Notes: generated by a model from the letters alone, not told the origin. A stretch of DNA of 64,000 bases from GCA-002282575 sp964606405 (GCA_964606405.1 CAZSGH010000012.1:1-64000); one strand, 5' to 3'; positions 8,511 to 18,028 are shown, numbered from the stretch's first letter. A program made the numbers and translations.

Positions 8511-10364
8511 CTAACAAGTTACTTTTTCTTGCGCGAGCACAGCTCGATTACGCCCCGTACTTTTCGCTTGATACAGAGCAGCATCTGCTAGCGCATAAAG
8601 CTTATCAACATTCGTTTCTGTAGGAGCATGACAAAACTCACCATCAAAAATCGCCATGCCCAAAGACACCGTTAGAATCGGTAATACGGAACTCGCGGGA
8701 TGCGGAATAGCGCACATCTCGACCGACATTAAAATACGCTCAGCAATCGCAATCGCTTCTTGCTCTGTTTTAATGAGCGACAATACCGCCATTTCTTCGC
8801 CCCCCATCCGCAGCACAATATCGTTACTACGCTGGCAACTTTCCTGCAACACTTGCGCAATGCGCACTAGCGCTTCATCACCCGCCTTGTGCCCTTGCGT
8901 ATCGTTATACTCTTTAAACTTATCAACATCGAGTAAGACAAACAGCAGCATCTGACGATTACGAGCAGCTTGTCGCCATAGCTTAGGCGCCTCACTCATA
9001 TAATGACGACGATTGAACAAGCTCGTCATCGGGTCAACAACGCTCAACAGCTCAAGCTCTTTTGTACGCTCTGCTACCAATGCCTCTAAATCATGCGAGT
9101 AGTTATTTAACTCCGAAGCTTGCTCTTCTAACTCTGTCGCTTGCTGTTGCAATCGATCAAACTGGTACTCTATGGTTTCTGCTAACTGATTCATGCCTTG
9201 TTCTAAATAATACAATTCTTGGTTTCTTGCCTGTCCTTGTGGCACGCGCACATACCAACGCCCTAACGCCAAAGCCTCCGCTGCATGAGCGATCTCGTGA
9301 ATCGGCTTTACAAAATAACGGGTAACCCACGTCATAATCCATGCAATAAAAATGAGTAACGCGACGACAGCAATGGCAATCACATAACGCTGGGCAATCA
9401 TCGGCTGAAGAATTTCATCAATATCTTGCTTAACCACCAATGCCATTTCTAACGCTGGAATATTGACCCATCCCGCCAACACAGGCTTACCGCGATAATC
9501 AATACCATCACTCCACCCCTCTTCACCCCGAATGGCTCGGTTAGCGGGAATATCATGGTGTCCATCAAGTAAAAAACCTTCTAAATGCGCTTTGGGATGA
9601 AATCGCAAAGGGGCGGCAGCAACCAACTTGCCTTCTGAATTATGTTGAGCCAGTACGACTTCGCCTGTCGCACTCAAACCAATTTGACTGTCCGTAATGC
9701 TGTCTAACCAACTTTCATTAAGCTGTACAATTAACACGCCGACCCACTTGCCAAACACATCCCAAACAGGGGTTGCCACAAATGCAGCGCGACGCTGTGA
9801 TGGTTCATACCAACGATAAGGCGTAATAATCGTTGTCATCGTTGACTTTGCTTGTTCAAAGGCAATACCAGAAGGCGTTTTTCGCCATTGTGTCGACGTT
9901 AACTGAGCACCATAATCAGACTCATTCATCAACGTAAAAACAACTTTTCCCGACGTGTCAACCAACAATAGATCATAATGACCGTTGAGCAGCGTAAAGC
10001 GTTGCGAAAATTCGGCAGCCATTGCAATTTGAGCACGATTGGTCGCATCCGTTAACAAGCGCGTAATGGAAGGCAAAGTCGCTGCCTGCTCTGCTTGCCC
10101 CTTAACGGAGGACACGCGCTCTCGCACCAGATGCCCTTTTTCTCTCGCCATGGCATAAAGCTGAGCTTGCTTGTCGCTAATGAGCGACTGCTCTAAGTGC
10201 CATTGCAAACCAACGGCCAATAAAACCAACGGCAATAAACCAACCAGTAAAAACCAACCAGTAAAAACCAACTTAGTAGTTGCGAGCGCATGGTGACTAG
10301 GGAGCTTGCCATTGACCACCCCATTGCTGATACCAATCTTGTTCGAGCTGCTGCCAAGCAGCAT
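8511..10364 (-). CDS. Membrane diguanylate cyclase with Cache sensor, HAMP and GGDEF
   Basis: Makes cyclic di-GMP in response to a periplasmic signal. The 617 residues run: TM1 (about 33-55), a periplasmic dCache-like region (about 60-320), TM2 (about 325-350), HAMP, a coiled coil (about 405-440), then GGDEF with active site GGEEM at 521-525. Glu replacing Asp at the third position is common in active enzymes. The inhibitory I-site is intact as RSND five residues upstream. The ATG overlaps the upstream binding-protein gene by 68 bp; a GTG at 10319 is an alternative start with less overlap. Tight coupling suggests the two proteins work together. Confidence 0.88.
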   Translation of the reverse strand: MLLGSSSNKIGISNGVVNGKLPSHHALATTKLVFTGWFLLVGLLPLVLLAVGLQWHLEQSLISDKQAQLYAMAREKGHLVRERVSSVKGQAEQAATLPSITRLLTDATNRAQIAMAAEFSQRFTLLNGHYDLLLVDTSGKVVFTLMNESDYGAQLTSTQWRKTPSGIAFEQAKSTMTTIITPYRWYEPSQRRAAFVATPVWDVFGKWVGVLIVQLNESWLDSITDSQIGLSATGEVVLAQHNSEGKLVAAAPLRFHPKAHLEGFLLDGHHDIPANRAIRGEEGWSDGIDYRGKPVLAGWVNIPALEMALVVKQDIDEILQPMIAQRYVIAIAVVALLIFIAWIMTWVTRYFVKPIHEIAHAAEALALGRWYVRVPQGQARNQELYYLEQGMNQLAETIEYQFDRLQQQATELEEQASELNNYSHDLEALVAERTKELELLSVVDPMTSLFNRRHYMSEAPKLWRQAARNRQMLLFVLLDVDKFKEYNDTQGHKAGDEALVRIAQVLQESCQRSNDIVLRMGGEEMAVLSLIKTEQEAIAIAERILMSVEMCAIPHPASSVLPILTVSLGMAIFDGEFCHAPTETNVDKLYALADAALYQAKSTGRNRAVLAQEKVTC

Positions 10365-11544
10365 GATCCTTGCCTAAAGGCCAAGGATTCGGCGCCACTA
10401 AACTTCGTGATTGCCAAACAACCGCAAAGCTGCCATCCGTTTGCGCTTGTGCAACATAGACAGGCTGCCATAGATGGCGATTACTAATATCAACTGAAAC
10501 AACACCTGACGCACTGGGGAATGACATACCTGCTAAATTTTTACCCAGCACGCCAGCATCGACTACGCCTGACAAGTTCGCCGCATTTGCCCATAAATGC
10601 ACACCATCCCACGCCACCTTCATAGGATGATTAATGGCCGCGGTAGGTAACGTCATCTGTAACTGGCGCACAAAACTTCTATTTTCTGGCGTGTCTAACG
10701 ATTGAAGATAACCCCAACTAACATAATGCGCTTGCGTCACCCCAATACCTAAAAAGGTAATTAAGTGTCGCAACTCTGTTTCGCTTAAGCTCATTGAAAT
10801 GATCGGGGTGATGTGTTCTGTCGTTCGCAAGGCTTTAAATACGGCTAAATTACTGTCACCATTGACGGTATTAACAATATAGTCTGGCTGACACTGTTTG
10901 ACCTGCTGGACTAAGGCATCCACATTCTGACTGCCTAGTGGCACATAAATTTCACCACAGATGGTTGCGCCTAGTCCTGTTAATAACGGTCGCGCAATGG
11001 CATTAGCCATACGAGGATAAATATAGTCAGAACCGACAAGCAACACTTTTTTGCCAAAATGCTCGTGCATATAAGTTAAAGCAGGGTAAAGTTGCTGGTT
11101 CGGTGCCATACCCATATAAATAACATTTGCTGATTGCTCTATTCCCTCATATTGCACGGGGTAAAATAGCAAGCCGTCATGCGCTGCTAAAACGGGCAGC
11201 ATTGCCTTGCGCGATGCCGATGTCCATCCCCCAAAAATAACAGGGACTTTATCACTTACTAATAGGTGTTCGGCTTGTTGTGCAAAGATTTTTTCATTAG
11301 ACGCACCATCAGCAATCACCGCTTTTAATGGACGACCGAGCACGCCACCATGCGCGTTCACGTCATCAATTGCGGCAAGCGTTGCTTGCAGTACACCCCG
11401 TTCGCTGAAAGCCATCGTACCCGTTTGCGAATGCAGCACCCCAACCAAAATAGGTTGAGGCTCAAATAGTACAGGCAAGCCAACACCTGCAACAGCAAGC
11501 AGCATGGTTAAGATAATAACCTTCAGAAACACATTATCGTCCAA
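10297..11544 (-). CDS. UrtA-like periplasmic substrate-binding protein
   Basis: A 415-residue type I periplasmic binding protein of the urea/amide-binding (UrtA/AmiC-like) group. Residues 8-27 form a signal peptide or anchor. The mature part starts with ILVGVLHSQTGTMAFSERG, typical of the family, and continues with VIFGGWTSASRKAMLPV and GLLFYPVQYEGIE. No ABC permease or ATPase genes are near. It is followed by an overlapping GGDEF gene, so a sensory role is more likely than transport. The first start is TTG, overlapping the plsY end by 11 bp; GTG at 11532 with a GGA site is an alternative. Confidence 0.8.
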   Translation of the reverse strand: MDDNVFLKVIILTMLLAVAGVGLPVLFEPQPILVGVLHSQTGTMAFSERGVLQATLAAIDDVNAHGGVLGRPLKAVIADGASNEKIFAQQAEHLLVSDKVPVIFGGWTSASRKAMLPVLAAHDGLLFYPVQYEGIEQSANVIYMGMAPNQQLYPALTYMHEHFGKKVLLVGSDYIYPRMANAIARPLLTGLGATICGEIYVPLGSQNVDALVQQVKQCQPDYIVNTVNGDSNLAVFKALRTTEHITPIISMSLSETELRHLITFLGIGVTQAHYVSWGYLQSLDTPENRSFVRQLQMTLPTAAINHPMKVAWDGVHLWANAANLSGVVDAGVLGKNLAGMSFPSASGVVSVDISNRHLWQPVYVAQAQTDGSFAVVWQSRSLVAPNPWPLGKDHAAWQQLEQDWYQQWGGQWQAP

Positions 11545-12124
11545 TGGCGGACTCTTTTCCGCTTAGCAAGCGCTGAATATTCGACTTATGTCGCCAAACC
11601 AAGATCAAACTCATAAACCCTACGCCCAAAGCCCAAGGCAAAGAGCCAGACCAATACCACGTAAAGACAGGTGCTAATGCCATCGCAACCAATGCTGCTA
11701 AAGATGAAATCTTAAGTCCTTTCGCAATGAACAACCACACAGCAGCAGTCAGCGCACCAACAAGGGGGTTCAATCCGAACAACACCCCAAGTTCCGTTGC
11801 AACCCCTTTACCTCCGGCGAAACCGAAAAATACTGGCCACAAATGCCCGACAAATGCCGCGATACCAATCGCAATGACGGTTATGGCATCACAACCGAAC
11901 CAAACAGCTAAGGCAACAGGAAGATAACCTTTAAGCATATCGCCAACCAAAGTGAGCGCTGCCGCTTTTTTGCCGCCAATACGTAATACATTCGTCGCAC
12001 CAGGATTGCCAGAACCTTCACTGCGTGGGTCGGGCAATCCCATTAATTTGCAAACAATAATGGCACTCGAAACCGAACCCAAGCTATATGCCAACAAAAT
12101 CCATACTACTGCCATTAAATCCAC
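11534..12124 (-). CDS. plsY: Acyl-phosphate:glycerol-3-phosphate acyltransferase
   Basis: Adds the first acyl chain to glycerol-3-phosphate in phospholipid synthesis, in the inner membrane. The 196-residue protein has the family signatures GSGNPGATNVLRIGG (about 37-51), GHLWPVFFGFAGGKGVATELG (90-110, with the GKGVAT loop), and about five membrane helices. Length fits PlsY. It is divergent from folB, a common bacterial arrangement. Confidence 0.95.
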   Translation of the reverse strand: MDLMAVVWILLAYSLGSVSSAIIVCKLMGLPDPRSEGSGNPGATNVLRIGGKKAAALTLVGDMLKGYLPVALAVWFGCDAITVIAIGIAAFVGHLWPVFFGFAGGKGVATELGVLFGLNPLVGALTAAVWLFIAKGLKISSLAALVAMALAPVFTWYWSGSLPWALGVGFMSLILVWRHKSNIQRLLSGKESAIGR

Positions 12125-12196
12125 ACCAACACTCCCACTAATCAGCTTTGATTTTATGCTATCCTAACCGAAACAACCCTAAAAACCCAATATAAG

Positions 12197-12559
12197 ATGA
12201 TGATGACTGACCAAATTTTTTTAAAGCAGCTTGTTCTGCCCGCACGCATTGGTGTATTAGAGCATGAGAAACAAGCCGCACAACCAATTGTTCTCGATAT
12301 TGAATTAAACGTCGACACCCGCTTAGCCGCGCAAAGTGATGACTTATCGGATACCGTCGACTACGCTGCATTAGCGCAACAGCTTGCCGCACACTGTATT
12401 GAACAGCACGTTGAACTGGTAGAAACACTGTCACAACAGCTTGCCGACATTTGTCTGCAGGATAAGCGCGTACAACAAGTGACATTGAGCATTGGCAAAC
12501 CCGACGCCCTACACAATGCCGCCAGTGTTGGTGTGCGCATTACCAGAGTGCAACAATGA
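12197..12559 (+). CDS. folB: Dihydroneopterin aldolase
   Basis: Cleaves dihydroneopterin to hydroxymethyl-dihydropterin in folate synthesis. The 120 residues match the FolB fold: an N-terminal LPARIGVLEHEK strand with the conserved Glu, VDYAAL (about 55-60) and ELVETLSQQLADICL (about 74-88) with the substrate-binding Glu. It is divergent from plsY. Its TGA stop overlaps the ATG of the next gene (ATGA), so translation is coupled to the thioredoxin-like protein. Confidence 0.94.
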   Translation: MMMTDQIFLKQLVLPARIGVLEHEKQAAQPIVLDIELNVDTRLAAQSDDLSDTVDYAALAQQLAAHCIEQHVELVETLSQQLADICLQDKRVQQVTLSIGKPDALHNAASVGVRITRVQQ

Positions 12560-13182
12560 TGAATAGGTCACCAAACGAACCTTCTACTACCAATATCGTC
12601 ATTCCCGCGAAAGCGGGAATCCATAAAGACAATGAAAGTGATTCCCGCCTTCGCGGGAATGACGACCCCTTGAAAAGCCCGCCCAGCAAGTCTCGTCCAC
12701 GCTGGCAACGCTGGGCAATCGAAGCTGGGATAATTTTACTTATCATTATGGTCATTCGCTCGTGGCAACACCAAGACATGGCCAGTGGGCAAGCGCCCTT
12801 ATTAGCAGGAAGCAGCGTAGCGCAAACCCCTATCCAGTTAAGCGAATTTAAAGGACAAGCGGTACTCATTCACTTTTTTGCGCCTTGGTGCCCTGTTTGC
12901 ACGGCAATGCACGGCAATATCGAAACCATTAGCGCACATTATCCCGTGATACTGGTTGCCAGCAGTACCGAACCAGAAGACTTAAGTAAATGGCTCAGCA
13001 AACACTCAGAAACCAATTTGCAGAGATTACTCAACGACCCAGATGGCTTTTGGCTCAAGGCTTTTGGCAGTAAAGCGCTACCTACCGACATTATTATTGA
13101 TGCCCAAGGAAATATTAGCAGTACCGAATTAGGCTATACCAGCACCATTGGCTTATGGATTCGATTGTGGTTGGCACAATAG
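12556..13182 (+). CDS. Membrane-anchored thioredoxin-like protein with a translated REPIN
   Basis: A 208-residue thiol-disulfide protein. After one membrane helix (about 53-69), residues 80-205 form a periplasmic thioredoxin-like domain with CPVC at 112-115 in FFAPWCPVCTAMHG and a cis-Pro segment ALPTDIIID. This is closest to the ScsD/TlpA group, which handles disulfide exchange. The odd part is the cytoplasmic N-terminus: residues 13-37 (VIPAKAGIH ... SRLRGND) are the in-frame translation of a 68-bp REPIN repeat. The insertion lengthens the tail without touching the helix or active site. ATG overlaps the folB stop. The precise redox role is not determined. Confidence 0.83.
   Translation: MMNRSPNEPSTTNIVIPAKAGIHKDNESDSRLRGNDDPLKSPPSKSRPRWQRWAIEAGIILLIIMVIRSWQHQDMASGQAPLLAGSSVAQTPIQLSEFKGQAVLIHFFAPWCPVCTAMHGNIETISAHYPVILVASSTEPEDLSKWLSKHSETNLQRLLNDPDGFWLKAFGSKALPTDIIIDAQGNISSTELGYTSTIGLWIRLWLAQ
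12597..12664. repeat. REPIN-like pair inside a coding region
   Basis: A 68-bp palindromic pair: GTCATTCCCGCGAAAGCGGG at left and its inverse CGGGAATGAC at right, around a short spacer. It lies within the first 40 codons of the thioredoxin-like gene and is read through in frame. Three other 68-bp copies occur in the window. Confidence 0.85.
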
Positions 13183-13189
13183 CAGAAAA

Positions 13190-13296
13190 ATTCTAGAAAC
13201 CCGTCATTCCCGCGAAAGCGGGAATCACTTTCATTGCCTTTATGAAGCCCCGCATACGCGAGGATGACGAAATATTGCGTTTTTAGAGATACCCTA
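13190..13296. repeat. REPIN nested in MITE-like ends
   Basis: A 68-bp REPIN (13202-13269) is enclosed by TTCTAGAAACC on the left and GTTTTTAGAGATACCC on the right, the terminal signatures of the MITE-like family, with TATA beyond the right end. The rest of the 13183-13479 intergenic stretch shows no gene. Confidence 0.65.
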
Positions 13297-13479
13297 TAAG
13301 GTAGTCCGCTCATGCAACACCCCTACCTATCGTGATTTTCGCAGCAATTTAGCATCTATCTCGTTGATTTCATGGAATCCCTTCTATACAGAAATAGAAC
13401 ACTTATAGGCAAGCAACTCATAAATATGGCACAATAAATGCTAGTTCAAAGTAGCAAAAAACATTTGAGGAATAAGGGT

Positions 13480-14748
13480 ATGAATCAATTCACCCATTGG
13501 TGGCAACACCTAAGCATGCAAAACCGTTTACAAGTGATGATACAGTTTTTCGTTGCTATTATGACCATCAGCGCACAGATTGTGCTCGGCTTCTATATTG
13601 AAGACTTAGTACAAATTGCACTAGCAGACCATCAAGATGCACAGTTAGTCGCCAGCTTACAAGACAAGCTCGCCTTCTTTAACATCATGATGTGGATGAT
13701 GCAATTTGTCTTTCAGGGCGTTCTCTTTTTAATTGTGCGTCAAATCGCGAAAACCATCGCCACCCCTGTCGTTAACTTGCAACAGTCAATGGCACGAATG
13801 GAGCGCGAAAGCAACCTAACGTATCCCGTACCGTTTAGTCAGCATCAAGATGAGATTTTCTGCATGGCCACTGCCTTTAATGCGCTCATTAATCGCCTAA
13901 AAGCAGCACTAAAAACGATTAATAGCGGCAGCGAAGAAGTCAGCAATGCAGCATCCGAACTCACTGAAACGGCTCAGAACATTTTAACTGCATCCGAGCG
14001 TCAGCGCCATCGTGCCGATCAAGTGGCACAATCAGTCAAAAGCATTCGCAACAATGTCAGCGACGTGAATGCTCGTGTACAACAAGCCTCTGACATTTCG
14101 CATCAAGCATGGGATGTTGCTAATCAAGGCACTAGCGTCGTGCGTCAAGCATCCGATAACAGCGAACATCTTGCTCTAGAAGTGTCTCAAATGGCTGATG
14201 CGATTGCCAAGCTTGGACAAGAGTCGGAACGTGTGAGCGGCATCGTTGATACCATCCGTGATATTGCCGAACAAACCAACTTACTTGCTCTCAATGCCGC
14301 TATCGAAGCTGCCCGTGCTGGCGAACAAGGTCGTGGCTTTGCCGTCGTCGCCGACGAAGTGCGCACCTTATCGGTTCGTACCAGCCAAGCAACGCGTGAA
14401 ATCAGCGAAGTCATCCATACCATTGGACATGAAACCGATGCAGCGGTTGCCCGCATGCGTACAACCGTTAACCAAGTACAGCTTGGCGTAGACTACAGTC
14501 ATAAAGCAGCCGATGCCCTCAGTCAAATCCGAGATGCCTCGACACGCACTTCGGAGCGGATTCATGAAATTGCACTCGCAATGAAAAACCAGCTCGAAGA
14601 AGCCGATCGTATTGCAAGCGAAGTAGGAGACATTGCTCGCATGACAGAAGAAAGCAGTAGCGCTATGCGTCATACACTCGCAGCCAGTGAGCACTTGAAA
14701 ACATTGGCCGAAGGATTAGATAAACAAGTTCATCAGTTTAAGGTATAG
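13480..14748 (+). CDS. Methyl-accepting chemotaxis protein
   Basis: A 422-residue membrane chemoreceptor that would signal to CheA/CheW. Two hydrophobic segments (about 20-42 and 62-92) enclose only about 20 residues, so there is almost no periplasmic sensor; input is probably membrane or cytoplasmic. A HAMP domain follows (about 93-145), then the coiled-coil signalling domain with the hairpin tip EQTNLLALNAAIEAARAGEQ and GRGFAVVADEVRTL. I chose ATG at 13480, which has GAGGAATAAGGG just upstream, over an ATG 42 bp earlier without a good site. Confidence 0.9.
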   Translation: MNQFTHWWQHLSMQNRLQVMIQFFVAIMTISAQIVLGFYIEDLVQIALADHQDAQLVASLQDKLAFFNIMMWMMQFVFQGVLFLIVRQIAKTIATPVVNLQQSMARMERESNLTYPVPFSQHQDEIFCMATAFNALINRLKAALKTINSGSEEVSNAASELTETAQNILTASERQRHRADQVAQSVKSIRNNVSDVNARVQQASDISHQAWDVANQGTSVVRQASDNSEHLALEVSQMADAIAKLGQESERVSGIVDTIRDIAEQTNLLALNAAIEAARAGEQGRGFAVVADEVRTLSVRTSQATREISEVIHTIGHETDAAVARMRTTVNQVQLGVDYSHKAADALSQIRDASTRTSERIHEIALAMKNQLEEADRIASEVGDIARMTEESSSAMRHTLAASEHLKTLAEGLDKQVHQFKV

Positions 14749-14761
14749 AAAATCCCTAAGC

Positions 14762-14799
14762 ATTTACGCTTTCTCGTCATAAGCTAGGAAGCGTAAAAT
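14762..14799 (+). terminator. Hairpin after the chemoreceptor gene
   Basis: Inverted repeat ATTTACGCTTTC / GGAAGCGTAAAAT starting 14 bp after the stop codon. It has a large loop and no T-run, so it may only be a partial terminator. Confidence 0.35.
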
Positions 14800-14884
14800 C
14801 AAAAAGATAGACCATCGCCTACCCATAAATGTCAGATAATGAAAGATAACCATTTGACTTATATCAATAAAACACCATCTCCTC

Positions 14885-14912
14885 TTGACCAATAGACAGC
14901 ATTCCCTATAAT
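14885..14912 (+). promoter_or_regulatory. Sigma-70-type promoter for the Aer-like receptor
   Basis: TTGACC (14885-14890), a 16-bp spacer and TATAAT (14907-14912), a near-consensus housekeeping promoter 44 bp upstream of the receptor start. Its presence suggests that the receptor was expressed despite the frameshift described below. Confidence 0.75.
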
Positions 14913-14955
14913 AAAACCCTTAGAAGTAAATTGGACAAAAAAGGGGTTGCGTATC

Positions 14956-16535
14956 ATGTCTCACGAATACCATTTACCCAGTCACGCCGTTATTTTATCG
15001 ACCTCTGATTTGACAGGAAACATCACCAGCTTTAACAAAGCCTTCCTTGAAGCATCGGGTTATTCAGAAGCCGAAATCAAAGGCAAGCCTCACAGCATAC
15101 TACGCCACCCCGACATGCCAAAAGAGGCATTCAAAGACTTATGGGATACCATTAGCGATGGAAGACCTTGGTTCGGATTGGTTAAAAACAAACGTAAAAA
15201 TGGCGACTACTACTGGGTTGCTGCCAATGCAAGCCCTGTGTTCACAGCAGGACAGATAACGGGTTATGTGTCTGTGCGCTATCCTGCAACCAATGAACAG
15301 AAAGCCTTAGGCGAACAGCTTTATGGTCAAATTCGCAATAGACAAAAATCTATGCCTTGGACCCCTAAAATGACATTAGATAAATTAGGGCTGATAGGCT
15401 TGGGCGTTGGCTTTGTCGGAGTACTATTACCTTATCTTTCTCTTGGCAACCTTGCACAAGCCGTCAGTAGTTTGCTCATTCTATCTGGTTTTGGTCTGTC
15501 TGCTTGGCGCGGCTATGTCTTATCTCGCCCTAATCAGACGCAGATTACTGCGATTCAGAATTTGTCTAATGGTCAATTTAAAGAACCGATCGTCGGCAAC
15601 GATGTATGGACTAACACACTCAACTTGTTGCGCACTCGCATTGGACAAAATGCCANNNNNNNNNNNNNNNNNNNNNNNNNNNNNNNNNNNNNNNNNNNNN
15701 NNNNNNNNNNNNNNNNNNNNNNNNNNNNNNNNNNNNNNNNNNNNNNNNNNNNNNNGATGTATGGACTAACACACTCAACTTGTTGCGCACTCGCATTGGA
15801 CAAAATGCCAGTGATACGTTGGATGCTGCTCGCGAAAGCGCCATGTTAACAACCGCCATGAATGCAGCCAGTACCAACTTGATGGTTGCGGATAATGATT
15901 TTAATATTGTCAGTATTAATAACTCGTTAGCACAAATGTTTCAAAGAAACGAGGCTGAACTTCAAACCGCATTGCCCAACTTCAAGGCGGCTTCTGTCAT
16001 CGGTAGTAATATGGACATCTTCCATAAAGACCCCAGTCATCAGCGTGAAATGGTAGAAAAACTGACGAGTACATGGCATGGTCGCTTACAAGTTGCCAAC
16101 CTCAGCTTAGACTTAACGATTGTTCCCGTTATTAATCAGGGGCAACGTCAAGGCTTTGTGCTTGAATGGCGAGATGTCACAGCACAATGCCGCATTCAAA
16201 GCCAACTAGCAATGGCCATCCATAATGCAAATACAGGCATCTTAAACAACCGCATCGAAACTCAGGGTCAAGAAGGCTTTTATTTGCAAGTTGGACAAGG
16301 CATTAATACGCTTCTAGATGGCTTATATCAATTTATGTCTAAAACCATCTTTAATTTAGGTGAGATTGCCTCGAATAGACTCGGCGGAACATTAGATGGC
16401 AAGTATGAAGGCAGTTATTTGATGACACAAAATGCGGTTAATGTTGCATTAACAGGGCTTAATGAAATGGTCGGTCAAGTGCAGTTTTCAACCAACCTTG
16501 TCAACACAGCAATGCACAACTCGCACAAGGCGTGA
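14956..16535 (+). CDS. Aer-like PAS chemoreceptor, N-terminal part (contains gap)
   Basis: Front portion of a chemoreceptor. An Aer-type PAS domain (about 8-110) has RHPDMP and WFGLVKNKRKNGDYYW, the signature of FAD-binding energy/oxygen sensors. A pair of membrane helices follows (about 145-190), then a second PAS domain. A 100-N gap at 15656-15755 is flanked by identical 55-bp copies; removing the Ns and one copy restores one continuous frame. The frame then stops at TGA 16533-16535, where the signalling domain should continue. I chose ATG 14956 with AAGGGG upstream over TTG 14947. The tail NLVNTAMHNSHKA is out of frame. Confidence 0.75.
15601..15810. other. Assembly gap with duplicated 55-bp flanks
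   Basis: 15601-15655 and 15756-15810 are identical, with 100 N between. This is the pattern left when two contigs sharing a 55-base overlap are scaffolded without merging. Joining 15655 to 15811 keeps codon phase. Confidence 0.9.
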
Positions 16536-17701
16536 ACAACTTTTCTGGTCAAGTTCAACAACAAGCGTCTGCTATTGAACAAACCGCTGCGGCAACACAT
16601 GAGATGCTCAGTAGCGTACAGCAAAACATGATTACCATTTCTCAGGCTAATGACATTTCACATGATGTTGCCAAACAAGCGGTTAATAGCAGCACCATCA
16701 TGGATCAAGCGATTGTCGCCATGCAAGCAGTAGAGGCTTCTGGTCAAAAAATTGGCGACATCGTTGGCCTCATCGAAAGCATTGCATTCCAAACCAACTT
16801 ACTGGCATTAAACGCAGCGGTCGAAGCTGCCCGTGCTGGAGAACATGGCAGAGGCTTTGCCGTGGTGGCGAGCGAAGTTCGTGCTCTCGCAGGCAAATCT
16901 GCCGATGCCGCAAAAGACATCAAGCATCTGATCGAAACTTCTGTCGAACAAATTGGCGAAGGATCGCTTCGTGCCCGGGAAGCTGGTGATGCTCTCCAAA
17001 AAATCAGCGCATCGATTACTCAAGTCAGCAATATTATCCATGACGTGAGCAGCTCGAGTAAGGAACAAGAAAAAGCGATTAAAGAAGTCACGCAGGCTAT
17101 GAACGTCATGGATGGTGTTGCCCAACAAAGCGCTGCGCTTGTAGAGGAAACAGCAGCAAGTGCCGCTCAGGTTGCTGACAATATGGAAGAGCTCAATCAA
17201 CTTGTCTCCTTATTCAAACTCTCTCCCGCTGCACAAAAAATTAGTCAATTTGGACGCTCTCCATTATCCCAAATGAAGCAGGAGCCTTCTCGTGTACGCT
17301 TAAAATTGTCGAACTTCCTATCTGGTTATGAACAAAATGCTAATATCGCAGATATTGCCAACCCATCCCTTTGCGCGCTTGGGCAATGGCGTCGCGCCGT
17401 TGGCACACAGTACGATCATTTGCCAGCCATGCGCGAATTAGACAGCGCCCATACTCGCTTTCATCAAGAAATTGCCAAAGCATTTAGCGCAGCACAAAAA
17501 CAAGAGCACCAAAGTATTCACAGCATGATGCCAACAATTGATGCCTTATCTCATCAAATTGTCTCACTGCTAGAGCAAGTCGAACAGCATGTGGATCGAC
17601 ATAGTGCGCCCACCTTTGTGCAAAAAGTTGCAGCAGCCAAATCGCGTGCGGCATTGCCTGCCCCCCGAAACAGCAAAGGCGAAGAATGGAGTGACTTTTA
17701 A
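16532..17701 (+). CDS. Aer-like chemoreceptor, C-terminal signalling part (frameshifted)
   Basis: Rear portion of the receptor above: 389 residues with an MCP signalling domain (hairpin QTNLLALNAAVEAARAGEHG and GRGFAVVASEVRALAGKSAD) and a C-terminal CZB-type zinc-binding domain (CALGQW near residue 288 with following His). The frame can be read upstream of GTG 16532 as NAQLAQGVNNFSG, natural receptor sequence, so one base is missing near 16510-16516 relative to an intact gene. It may be a true pseudogene or a draft error. Alone this part lacks membrane and sensor domains. Confidence 0.75.
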   Translation: MNNFSGQVQQQASAIEQTAAATHEMLSSVQQNMITISQANDISHDVAKQAVNSSTIMDQAIVAMQAVEASGQKIGDIVGLIESIAFQTNLLALNAAVEAARAGEHGRGFAVVASEVRALAGKSADAAKDIKHLIETSVEQIGEGSLRAREAGDALQKISASITQVSNIIHDVSSSSKEQEKAIKEVTQAMNVMDGVAQQSAALVEETAASAAQVADNMEELNQLVSLFKLSPAAQKISQFGRSPLSQMKQEPSRVRLKLSNFLSGYEQNANIADIANPSLCALGQWRRAVGTQYDHLPAMRELDSAHTRFHQEIAKAFSAAQKQEHQSIHSMMPTIDALSHQIVSLLEQVEQHVDRHSAPTFVQKVAAAKSRAALPAPRNSKGEEWSDF

Positions 17702-17726
17702 AGCAAGGAATAAAACCCCTCTCTAG

Positions 17727-17782
17727 CCCTCTCCCTGCGGGAGAGGGAATCCCGACTTAATCGCTCTCCAAAAGGAGAGCGA
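17727..17782. repeat. Two adjacent hairpins after the receptor gene
   Basis: CCCTCTCCC / GGGAGAGGG (17727-17747) and TCGCTCTCC / GGAGAGCGA (17761-17782) are perfect stems. They could end transcription of the receptor gene; the first is also a common dispersed palindrome in gammaproteobacteria. The remaining 17702-18028 space holds a MITE-like fragment and no gene. Confidence 0.5.
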
Positions 17783-17937
17783 ACCTACAGCCTAGCCCCC
17801 CAGCATTCGTGTCACTTCTTCTTGACAAGAAAAAGCTTATTCACGTCCACCTTAAAAAGATGACGTGATTGTTAAGCAAAAACAACGCCGCATATTACTA
17901 AACCGCCTTAGTGCGTATACTAGCTGAAACGATATGA

Positions 17938-17980
17938 CAGCTCTAAAAACCTAAACGGGCTGGAGTCTACAGGAAGGTTC
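17938..17980. repeat. MITE-like left-end fragment
   Basis: GCTCTAAAAACC followed by a GGAGTCTACAGGAAGG segment resembles the left half of the full-length copies. No right end is found, so it is a decayed fragment. Confidence 0.4.
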
Positions 17981-18028
17981 TAGGGAGAACGAAGGTGGCA
18001 ACAATCACAGCTGGACAGGCACAATACC

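Noticed and set aside
10297..11544. Urea ABC transporter operon
   Set aside because: Only the binding protein is present; no permease or ATPase genes are near.
15601..15810. 55-bp direct repeats as attachment sites or target duplications
   Set aside because: The same exact length occurs at another gap and both restore reading frames when merged, so they are assembly overlaps.
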